The notes below the pieces were generated by a model. The model was not told the DNA's origin, ran no database searches, and was given only the letters and a program-made list of their open reading frames with translations. From contig JASLOY010000266.1 in assembly GCA_030745255.1 (NCBI GenBank), positions 1 to 5,577 on the forward strand: a stretch of DNA of 5,577 nt, given 5' to 3'. The stretch's first letter is position 1. The number at the start of each line of letters is the position of its first letter. Made by a program: the position numbers and the translations under genes. Source of the stretch: Vicinamibacterales bacterium. Lineage in GTDB: Bacteria > Acidobacteriota > Vicinamibacteria > Vicinamibacterales > UBA8438. Below are positions 1 through 5,294 of this stretch, piece after piece.

Positions 1-582
1 GACGGGAACGAGCCACTGACCAAGAGGTGTACGCTGCAACCACTCGGGCAGCGCGAGACGAACCAGTCGGTCGGCCCAGAAAGAGACACACAATGCCGCC
101 GCGGCGGCAAGGCTCAGACCGGCGACGAGCCGGGCCAACGGCAGCTCGACGTCCGGCGTGCCCAGCGCGAGACCCATTACCCCAAGCGTCAGCAGCGCGG
201 ACACGCCAAGCAGCCGGTCCACCGTGACTGACGCGATCGCTTCGCGACCGTTGGCGATGTGCTGCGACAGCGCGTAGGCCCGCGTCACGTCGGCGCCACC
301 CGCCGGTAGGACGGTGCCGACGAACGAGGTGATCAGGAAGATGCGCGCGACAGACCAGACGGAGATCGGAGCGTGGCTCGACCGAAGCAGCAGAGCCCAG
401 CGAGCGATCATGGTTGCCCGCGCCGCGGCGTCGACCACCATCGCTGCGACGAGATAGCGCAGGTCAACGCCCACCAGCGCGCGCACGGCCCCGCGTCCGT
501 CGAGCTGAGTAACAAGAATGGCAAGAATCGTGGCGCTCAGGCCGGCCCGAAACCAAAAGGAGGTGACCAGCCTGCCGATCAT
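1..582 (-). CDS. Lysylphosphatidylglycerol synthase TM / flippase-like membrane protein, N-terminal part (C-terminus beyond left edge)
   Basis: Reading the minus strand from ATG at 582, the frame stays open to base 1, giving 194 residues with no stop. The sequence is hydrophobic, with likely membrane segments near residues 13-25, 37-55, 80-95, 117-140 and 150-168. Two signatures of the LPG_synthase_TM/UPF0104 family (membrane part of MprF, AglD-like proteins) are visible: FVGTVLPAGGADVTRAYALS at about 87-106, corresponding to the family's F-G-x-x-L-P-x-x-x-G-G-D-x-x-R motif, and SVTVDRLLG at about 118-126, the usual S-x-x-x-D-R-x-x-G. Family members usually have about 300-350 residues, so roughly half is missing. 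Known members move or modify lipids in the inner membrane; the substrate here cannot be told. The start is bounded by an in-frame TGA eight codons upstream (CGG ACC CGG CTC CAG GTG CAG follow it), so only ATG 582 or GTG 588 is possible. The Shine-Dalgarno-like AGGTG (590-586) is only 3 nt from the ATG. Confidence 0.88.
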   Translation of the reverse strand, partial: MIGRLVTSFWFRAGLSATILAILVTQLDGRGAVRALVGVDLRYLVAAMVVDAAARATMIARWALLLRSSHAPISVWSVARIFLITSFVGTVLPAGGADVTRAYALSQHIANGREAIASVTVDRLLGVSALLTLGVMGLALGTPDVELPLARLVAGLSLAAAAALCVSFWADRLVRLALPEWLQRTPLGQWLVPV

Positions 583-626
583 CTGCACCTGGAGCCGGGT
601 CCGTCAGGAGGAACGACGATCCGCAT
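579..626 (-). other. 15-codon mini-ORF overlapping the flippase-like gene start (ATGA)
   Basis: ATG at 626 opens a short frame, MRIVVPPDGPGSRCR, ending in TGA at 581-579. This TGA overlaps the ATG (582-580) of the flippase-like gene in the classic ATGA arrangement. An in-frame TGA lies six codons upstream (642-640 region), so the peptide cannot be longer. Ribosome-binding sequence is weak (CGGA about 6-8 nt before). It could be a leader peptide that couples translation to the next gene, whose own ribosome-binding site is badly spaced. It could equally be chance. No homology is recognised. Confidence 0.2.
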
Positions 627-746
627 GTTTGTCCGGGATCACCCGACTGCGCCGAACCGAGACGGATGAGCGCCGATAGCGGGGACCGCAGCGGTGCGCG
701 CTCCGGGATACCTCACTCAGACAGCGACTCGCGACCGCACACCCCG

Positions 747-1970
747 TCAGGGCGCAACCCACGAGCCTCCGAGTCGTCCTTCCCCGGCCCAGTGGAGCAC
801 GGGGCTGGAGCTGGTCGCGCCCGCGACGATGTCGATTTTGTACGGATTGTCATCCGAGTCGTCGACCCGGTAGCCGATTGTGTCCTTGCCGATATTGCCG
901 TTGCCGTTGATCCGGCGCCCCCAGTTGGGATCCTCATCGTGCAGTCGCTCGGCCACAGCCTGGGTGAAGTCGGTCACGCTGATGCCTGACCCCGGATAGC
1001 CGGTTTCGTCCCCGACTTGCTGCACGATCTCCAGCCGGTTAGGCGGTGGACAACAGAAGGGCGTCGGCCCGGGCGGGGGCGCCGCCGGCGTGAAGAAGTC
1101 CTGCGTCGGGCTCCAGTCGCCGGTCACGAGCGACGCCGCTTTGCCGATGGGCAGGAACCCGGTCTTGCCCTGGCCGTCGTTGCGGCCCCGGACACGCCAG
1201 AAGTAGTGCGTCAGCTCGGCCAGATCGGCCCGAAGGTGAATGTTCGTGTCACCCCGAGCGCGTAGCTCCGTCCCTTCCTCCGTGACGATATTGGAGAAGC
1301 CGCTGTCGAGTGCCACCTGAATCTGGTAGATCACCGTTCCAGCATCGCCCTCGACGCTGCCATTGGTGACGTTGAACTCCGGACGGAGATCGGCCACCGT
1401 CACGCCGTTGATCGGAGCGGTCGGAACGGGTGGGCTGATGACGACAGACGGCGGTGTCGTGAACGAGGCAAGCGGCGACCAGGAGCCGAACGCGCCATCC
1501 AGGAACGGTCGCACGCGCCACTGGTAGCTCGAATCGCCCTCGAGCGGCACCTGAATCTGAACCGACGTCGACGTGGCGCCCTGCGCCTTGGTGGCGGTCT
1601 CGACCAATGTCGAACCGCCGCCGGTGACATTGAAGACCGCGAACACGTAGGAGAAGGTCGCGTCTCTGAACGTGCCCTTCGCGTTCGCGGCGGTAAGCGT
1701 TGGGGTGAAATCGTCAACCTCGACGTTGTTGATCGGGCTCAAGGGCGTGGCCGCCGTGGCCTTCAAGTCGACCGTGTCGGTGCCGAGCGACGTCGTGTCG
1801 ATCGCGTTCCGCACCGAGACTCCAGCCGTTGAGTTTGTGCTGGCCAGCGCTGCCGGGAACGCGCTGGGGGCTGCCGGAGACGACGGTGACGAGTCGTCGC
1901 CGCACCCGTACGACATCACGCTGGCCACGGCGACACACATGAGAACGAGTACGCGAGTGTTGAGCGTCAA
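747..1970 (-). CDS. Putative lipoprotein with two Fn3-like domains and an uncharacterised C-terminal domain
   Basis: The protein has 407 residues from TTG at 1970. It begins with MTLNTRVLVLMCVAVASVMS, followed by YGC (Cys23) and GDDSSPSSPAAP. This is a short basic n-region, hydrophobic core, a Cys and a Ser/Pro-rich tether, as in lipoproteins. The lipobox SYGC is imperfect because position -3 is Ser rather than Leu/Val. Two Fn3-like beta-sandwich domains follow at about 75-173 (ending in YQWRVRPFLDG...WSPLASFTTP) and 182-295 (YFWRVRGRNDGQ...GDWSPTQDFFTP). Then come a proline-rich linker with adjacent cysteines (FCCPPP, about 305-310) and a final domain of about 95 residues with DEDPNWGRR, IGYRVDD and KIDIVAG, ending WVAP. 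The function is unknown; display at the cell surface or periplasm with protein or glycan binding is an inference. TTG 1970 was chosen because it has GGAGG 9 nt upstream and yields a clean signal sequence. An alternative GTG at 2033 would add 21 residues (MTIRPSDARM...), giving 428 aa. It lies 162 nt downstream of the VCBS/ASPIC gene, whose Fn3-like domain resembles the first one here. Confidence 0.82.
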   Translation of the reverse strand: MTLNTRVLVLMCVAVASVMSYGCGDDSSPSSPAAPSAFPAALASTNSTAGVSVRNAIDTTSLGTDTVDLKATAATPLSPINNVEVDDFTPTLTAANAKGTFRDATFSYVFAVFNVTGGGSTLVETATKAQGATSTSVQIQVPLEGDSSYQWRVRPFLDGAFGSWSPLASFTTPPSVVISPPVPTAPINGVTVADLRPEFNVTNGSVEGDAGTVIYQIQVALDSGFSNIVTEEGTELRARGDTNIHLRADLAELTHYFWRVRGRNDGQGKTGFLPIGKAASLVTGDWSPTQDFFTPAAPPPGPTPFCCPPPNRLEIVQQVGDETGYPGSGISVTDFTQAVAERLHDEDPNWGRRINGNGNIGKDTIGYRVDDSDDNPYKIDIVAGATSSSPVLHWAGEGRLGGSWVAP

Positions 1971-1979
1971 GACGGCTAT

Positions 1980-1984
1980 CCTCC
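1980..1984 (-). promoter_or_regulatory. Shine-Dalgarno GGAGG supporting the TTG start at 1970
   Basis: Minus-strand GGAGG lies 9 nt before TTG 1970. It decides the start in favour of the shorter lipoprotein form. The competing GTG 2033 has only GGAG, 8 nt upstream, and would give an unusually long charged N-terminus before the hydrophobic core. Confidence 0.6.
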
Positions 1985-2132
1985 GGCGAGGGCACGGCGG
2001 AAGCATCCGCGCGTCGCTCGGCCTGATTGTCACTTTACGAGCTCCAACTGAGATTCACGGTGACACGACATGATACCTGATGCCGATGATTCCGATCGAG
2101 ATGAAGAGTCACTTGGAGTCTGCAGGATGGCG

Positions 2133-3998
2133 TCACCGTGTTGGGAAGGCAAGGCGTTGATGGGAGATGCCGGTCGCGCTGGCACCGCGTCCATCGACGA
2201 TGATGGTCTGGTTTGCGGTGGCGCCGGTCACCGTGCGGATGGTGCCATCGAGGAAGGTGGCGATGACGGTCACGGCATCGAGCTGACCGAGGCCGAAGTG
2301 CAAGGTCGGATCATCCTGGGCGAGATAGCCGTTGTTGCTACGGCTCTCCCGCATTCCAATCATGCCTGCCCCGACCATGCCGTCGGGATGAATCGCCACC
2401 TTGGCGCCGAAGGCGCCCACCTGACCCTGAGGCGAGATCAGCACCACGTTCAACCAGTTCATGCCGCTCACGTTGTTACGGACCAGCCAGTTGCTGCTCC
2501 GCTTGGCGCCGATCGCGAAGTCGAGGTCGCCATCCCCGTCGATGTCGGCGAAGGCGATGGCGCGCGGGTCGTCGATGCCCGCGGTCGGTATCGTGGGGCC
2601 TGCCGTGAACACGCCGGTGCCGTCATTCAGATACGATACGTCATCGCCCGCGAACACCAGATCGAGATCCTGATCGTTGTCGAGGTCTGCGAAGCCGCCC
2701 ATGAACCCATCGAAGTCGGTGAACTCACGGAGCCGCGTGAACGTGCCGTTGCCGGTATTGCGAAACAGGTAGCCGACGCGATCGTCACTAGCATCGACGC
2801 CGACGATCAGCATGTCCTGATCGCCATCAGTGTCGATGTCGGCCATGGTGATTCCACTATCCGCGTCGCGGTCGATGCCGATCTCAGACGGCGTGACCTG
2901 AGTGAACACTCCGGCGTCGTTGCGCAGCACGACGAGTCGTCCGCTTCCGTTCGGCGCGATCAGATCGATGTCGCCGTCCCCGTCGTAATCGGTGTCCGTC
3001 ACGCCCTGACCCGCCTCGGCATCGTAGGCCGCGCCGGACGTGATGGCCGTGAACTCCAGGTTGCCGGTGTTCCGGTATAGCTCGTTTCGCTCGCCGGCCG
3101 GGTCATTTGAGCCCTGGAAGCCCGACACGGCGAAGATGTCGAGATCGCCATCGCGGTCCATATCAAATGTCACGATGCCCCGGGTGGCCTCCGCGCGGGC
3201 TGCCATGCTCGCTGGGGTGGCATCGGTGAAGAAGCCTTGCCCGTTGTTCTGGAAGATGTCGTTTGGCGCGCCAGCGCCAGTCGTGCCGTTGACCATGTCG
3301 AAGTCGCCGTCGTTGTCCAGGTCGGCGAAGGCGGCGCCGTGGGACCCGACGTCGAAGTCCGCGACACCTCGCGCGGCGCCCAGTTCGTTGAACGTCGCGT
3401 CTCCGAGGTTGACGAAGAACAGGTCAGCCTGTGGGTCGCCGAAGTTCATCGTGATGTAGAGGTCGGGACTGCCGGTGCCGGTCGCGTCGCCGAACATCAC
3501 GCCATGACCACCCAGCACCGACGGAGCGATGCCGGACGCCACGGAGATATCGGTGAACGACAGCGGGCTGGTCGGGGGCGGTGGCGGTGGCGGTGGGTCG
3601 GGCGTGACGAAGCTGAAAGTGGCCGACCACGGGCCGTCCGCGCCGTCGAGCTGGGCGCGTGCCCGCCACCAGTAGGTGACGGCGTAGTCGAGTGGGCTGG
3701 AAAGCTGGAACCCGGTGACCCCATCACCCTGACCGACGACTCCAGAGGCCTCCAGGGTGCCGCGGGCGGCGTCGTAGACCTCGAAACGATAGACGAATTG
3801 GGCGAACACATAAGTGCCCTGGGCATTTTGAACGGTCAGCAGCGGGGTCCGCGTCGTCAGCACCTCGCCGCTCGCCGGCCCAGTGGGTACCGGTGCGCTC
3901 GATTTGAGTGTCTGGGCGTTCGCCAGGACGGCTGGCAGGAGCAGTGCAACGAGGTGCGACGCGACCAGACGGGCGTATTGGCGGCGAGGCTCAGCCAC
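2133..3998 (-). CDS. Secreted VCBS/FG-GAP repeat protein with Fn3-like N-terminus and C-terminal ASPIC/UnbV domain (CRTAC-like)
   Basis: The protein has 621 residues. A signal peptide is visible at 1-28 (hydrophobic LVALLLPAVLANA, cleavage after ANA), so it is exported. An Fn3-like domain spans about 35-132 (ends WWRARAQLDG...WSATFSFVTP), followed by a polyproline linker (134-142). A seven-bladed FG-GAP/VCBS propeller follows. Calcium-loop motifs of the type D-x-D-x-D-G-D-x-D occur at about 226, 279, 335, 387, 438 (DLDNDQDLD, glycine replaced by Gln) and 485, with one degenerate unit near 171 (DATGTGSPDL). The C-terminus, about 513-602, matches ASPIC/UnbV: MNWLNVVL, GAFGAKVAI, GYLAQDDPTLHFGLG and a hydrophobic strand followed by DGT. 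I see no cysteine. Known family members are secreted or surface adhesion/calcium-binding proteins, but bacterial ASPIC proteins mostly lack a proven role. An enzymatic role is not suggested. GTG 3998 is the start because an in-frame TGA is only three codons upstream and GGTGA lies 6 nt before it. The Fn3-like domain relates it to the neighbouring lipoprotein. Confidence 0.93.
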   Translation of the reverse strand: MAEPRRQYARLVASHLVALLLPAVLANAQTLKSSAPVPTGPASGEVLTTRTPLLTVQNAQGTYVFAQFVYRFEVYDAARGTLEASGVVGQGDGVTGFQLSSPLDYAVTYWWRARAQLDGADGPWSATFSFVTPDPPPPPPPPTSPLSFTDISVASGIAPSVLGGHGVMFGDATGTGSPDLYITMNFGDPQADLFFVNLGDATFNELGAARGVADFDVGSHGAAFADLDNDGDFDMVNGTTGAGAPNDIFQNNGQGFFTDATPASMAARAEATRGIVTFDMDRDGDLDIFAVSGFQGSNDPAGERNELYRNTGNLEFTAITSGAAYDAEAGQGVTDTDYDGDGDIDLIAPNGSGRLVVLRNDAGVFTQVTPSEIGIDRDADSGITMADIDTDGDQDMLIVGVDASDDRVGYLFRNTGNGTFTRLREFTDFDGFMGGFADLDNDQDLDLVFAGDDVSYLNDGTGVFTAGPTIPTAGIDDPRAIAFADIDGDGDLDFAIGAKRSSNWLVRNNVSGMNWLNVVLISPQGQVGAFGAKVAIHPDGMVGAGMIGMRESRSNNGYLAQDDPTLHFGLGQLDAVTVIATFLDGTIRTVTGATANQTIIVDGRGASATGISHQRLAFPTR

Positions 3999-4004
3999 GA
4001 TTAA

Positions 4005-4009
4005 TCACC
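4005..4009 (-). promoter_or_regulatory. Shine-Dalgarno GGTGA for the VCBS/ASPIC gene
   Basis: Minus-strand GGTGA is 6 nt before GTG 3998. Its TGA is also an in-frame stop, so no longer form of the protein is possible. Confidence 0.5.
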
Positions 4010-4197
4010 GACGTATTCATCAACACAGCACCACGCGCTGGCCTACGGTGATGTGACCGGCGTCCCGGACCCGCCACCGTGGCGACGCGGAATCATATCA
4101 GAGCTGCTTCCGCAGAGCGTCCAGACGGCGGGACTTCGCCTGCGAGCAGGAACAGTAGATGTCGAGCGAGTGGCGACAGCCGGTCCGCGGGCTGTTG

Positions 4198-4206
4198 TGC
4201 TACCAT
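4198..4206 (+). promoter_or_regulatory. Possible extended -10 promoter (TGCTACCAT) for the outer-membrane protein gene
   Basis: TGn followed by TACCAT (4 of 6 matches to TATAAT) would place the transcript start near 4213, just before the stem-loop pair. No -35 hexamer is visible at the normal distance, so this is a weak call. Confidence 0.22.
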
Positions 4207-4213
4207 CCCTCGT

Positions 4214-4254
4214 TCAGCAGTGACGGGTGACCAGTGCTGAGGGCACCTCGTGCC
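4214..4254 (+). repeat. Tandem stem-loops in the leader of the outer-membrane protein gene
   Basis: First dyad: TCAGCAGTG (4214-4222) and CAGTGCTGA (4232-4240) pair in 8 of 9 positions around a 9-nt loop. Second dyad: GGCAC (4242-4246), loop CTC, GTGCC (4250-4254) is perfect. They are separated by one base and lie 51-92 nt upstream of the ATG. No T-run follows, so this is not a canonical terminator. It could be an operator, an mRNA-stabilising 5' structure, or chance in GC-rich DNA. Confidence 0.4.
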
Positions 4255-4290
4255 GGGTTGGGTGGCGGGCATGTCGAGTCCTCGGCGTTC

Positions 4291-4297
4291 GAGGTGA
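4291..4297 (+). promoter_or_regulatory. Shine-Dalgarno GAGGTGA for the outer-membrane protein gene
   Basis: GAGGTGA is a seven-base match to the 16S anti-SD complement, 8 nt before ATG 4306. It decides the start against the upstream in-frame ATG at 4234, which would place 24 atypical residues before the signal peptide. Confidence 0.7.
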
Positions 4298-4305
4298 GTA
4301 GCCAG

Positions 4306-5079
4306 ATGCAGCGATTTGGACGAGCAACGAGTTGGGTGGTGAGCGCCGTCGGGGTTCTGGCGGTCAGTGTTGTGGCGGTGGGGTGGGCTGAGGCTCAGAT
4401 GCAGGCGTGGGAGGATATCGGGTACTTCAGCATCAACTACAGCTATCAGTCGGGCGACCGCGCGTTCGAGGAAAGTCTCTCCGAGACGGTCTTCGCGGAG
4501 GAGGCGACGTACGACGTGAGCCACCTGAGCGGCGGGGGTGGGCAGTTCGATGTCGGCGGGGGCCTGCGTGTTTGGCGGAATCTGGCCGCTGGCGTGGCGG
4601 TTACGTCGTTCTCGACTTCGGACGGAGCGGTCATCGATGGGTCTGTGCCGCACCCACTGTTCTTTAGCCGGCCGCGGTCTGCCAGCTTCGCGCGTGCCGA
4701 TCTGGAGCACAATGAGCTCGGGGTCCATGTTCAGGCAGCCTGGGTGATACCAATCAATGAGAAGATCAGCGTCACCGTGGCCGGTGGACCGTCGTTTTTC
4801 AGCGTGGACCAAAGCCTGATCTCGGGTGTCACCACGTCAGAGATCGGCGCGCCGTTCGATGCGGTGGCGATCGCCTCGGCGGCAACCGCGTCGGTCAGTG
4901 AAAGCGGCGTGGGAGGCAACGTTGGCGTGGATGCTGCCTACATGGTCACCGAGCAGCTTGGTGGCGGCCTCTTTGTGCGCTGGGCCGGGGGAACCGTTGA
5001 CATTCCGGCCAGTGGCGGGACCCAGTCGATTGATGTGGGCGGGGTGCAGGTCGGCATTGGTCTTCGCGCCCGGTTCTAG
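4306..5079 (+). CDS. Outer-membrane beta-barrel protein (small OmpA/OprF-type barrel family), complete
   Basis: The protein has 257 residues. A clear Sec signal peptide spans 1-30 (MQRFGR, hydrophobic VVSAVGVLAVSVVAVG, then AEA before Gln31). The mature part, about 227 residues, alternates polar and hydrophobic residues in short strands and is rich in Gly, Ser and aromatics. Examples are FDVGGGLRVW (81-90), LAAGVAVTSF (93-102), ELGVHVQAAWVIP, ISVTVAGGPSFFSV, GGNVGVDAAYM and GGGLFVRWAGG, ending in VQVGIGLRARF. The terminal Phe after alternating hydrophobics is the typical BAM-recognition strand. A segment VPHPLFFSRPR (114-124) looks like a family-specific conserved loop. From memory it resembles uncharacterised Acidobacteriota barrel proteins. 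There is no periplasmic OmpA-like C-terminal domain. The role (small-molecule passage, stability or adhesion) is unknown. Start: ATG 4306 with GAGGTGA 8 nt upstream. It is divergent from the VCBS/ASPIC gene and ends 215 nt before the glycosyltransferase. Confidence 0.88.
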   Translation: MQRFGRATSWVVSAVGVLAVSVVAVGWAEAQMQAWEDIGYFSINYSYQSGDRAFEESLSETVFAEEATYDVSHLSGGGGQFDVGGGLRVWRNLAAGVAVTSFSTSDGAVIDGSVPHPLFFSRPRSASFARADLEHNELGVHVQAAWVIPINEKISVTVAGGPSFFSVDQSLISGVTTSEIGAPFDAVAIASAATASVSESGVGGNVGVDAAYMVTEQLGGGLFVRWAGGTVDIPASGGTQSIDVGGVQVGIGLRARF

Positions 5080-5089
5080 CGACACCGCG

Positions 5090-5148
5090 GACCGACCCGC
5101 CCGGTCGACAGGCGGCCCGCTCCCGGGTGTCCGGCAGCGCCCCTGCCG
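5090..5148 (+). terminator. Weak GC hairpins downstream of the outer-membrane protein gene (possible terminator region)
   Basis: Two short perfect stems follow the stop at 5079: GACCG/CGGTC (5090-5094 with 5102-5106, 7-nt loop) and CGGCAG/CTGCCG (5132-5137 with 5143-5148, 5-nt loop). Neither is followed by a T-run, so intrinsic termination is doubtful. The position just after the gene and before a new promoter makes some terminating role plausible. Confidence 0.25.
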
Positions 5149-5208
5149 CCGCTGAGGCGTGTCGCGCGTAACTCCCTTTCGTTTCAGTAACAAACGCCGA
5201 GCGGGCCG

Positions 5209-5238
5209 TTGACCTCTCGGTGTCAGAGTCGCTATACT
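5209..5238 (+). promoter_or_regulatory. Sigma-70-type promoter for the glycosyltransferase gene
   Basis: TTGACC (5209-5214) and TATACT (5233-5238) each match the -35/-10 consensus in 5 of 6 positions with an 18-nt spacer. Transcription would start near 5245, giving a leader of about 50 nt before GTG 5295. This is the best promoter in the window. Confidence 0.62.
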
Positions 5239-5294
5239 CTGGGCGATCATCTACGTGGTCGATCCGGCCTCGTCAGACCCTGCCCTCGACGACA

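Larger units (their letters stand above)
3999..4305. other. Divergent intergenic region between the VCBS/ASPIC gene and the outer-membrane protein gene
   Basis: No credible gene is present in these 307 nt. Visible structure: adjacent odd-centred palindromes GTCC-C-GGAC (4062-4070) and CGCCAC-C-GTGGCG (4072-4084); a minus-strand TATGAT (4097-4092) that resembles a -10 box but has no -35 partner at 16-18 nt; a plus-strand extended -10-like TGCTACCAT (4198-4206); and two back-to-back stem-loops (4214-4254) before the outer-membrane protein gene. Both divergent promoters should lie here, but none is textbook. Confidence 0.6.

Noticed and set aside
666..989. Plus-strand open frame of 107 codons opposite the lipoprotein C-terminus
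   Set aside because: It overlaps the coherent C-terminal domain on the minus strand. Its composition is arginine- and glycine-rich, typical of a shadow frame.
1672..2073. Plus-strand open frame of 133 codons opposite the lipoprotein N-terminus
   Set aside because: It is antisense to the signal peptide and first Fn3 region. No domain is recognised.
2034..2132. Possible terminator between the VCBS/ASPIC gene and the lipoprotein gene
   Set aside because: Only very short dyads (such as TCAC-G-GTGA at 2055-2063) are present and no stem with a T-run, so no terminator is called.
2070..3080. Plus-strand open frame of 336 codons antisense to the VCBS/ASPIC gene
   Set aside because: It lies opposite a protein with unmistakable domains. 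Its translation is low-complexity and rich in V, A, D, H and R, as expected when GAC/GAT-rich repeats are read on the other strand.
2480..3330. Recurrent GTCGATGTCGGCGAA-like units spaced about 150-170 nt apart, suggestive of a DNA repeat array
   Set aside because: They are the reverse complement of the FADIDxDGDxD calcium-loop codons of the VCBS propeller. They differ at third positions, so they are protein repeats and not a CRISPR or a DNA repeat.
3237..4004. Plus-strand open frame of 255 codons antisense to the N-terminal half of the VCBS/ASPIC gene
   Set aside because: It is a shadow of the GC-rich coding strand, with no recognisable domain and no ribosome-binding logic.
4234..4305. Upstream ATG 4234 as start of the outer-membrane protein
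   Set aside because: It would place 24 residues without signal-peptide character before the signal sequence, and it falls inside the dyad at 4214-4240. ATG 4306 has a seven-base SD at ideal spacing.
4093..4812. Minus-strand open frame of 239 codons opposite the outer-membrane protein gene
   Set aside because: The plus strand has a signal peptide, beta-strand pattern and a strong SD. The minus translation is rich in R, H and P without structure.
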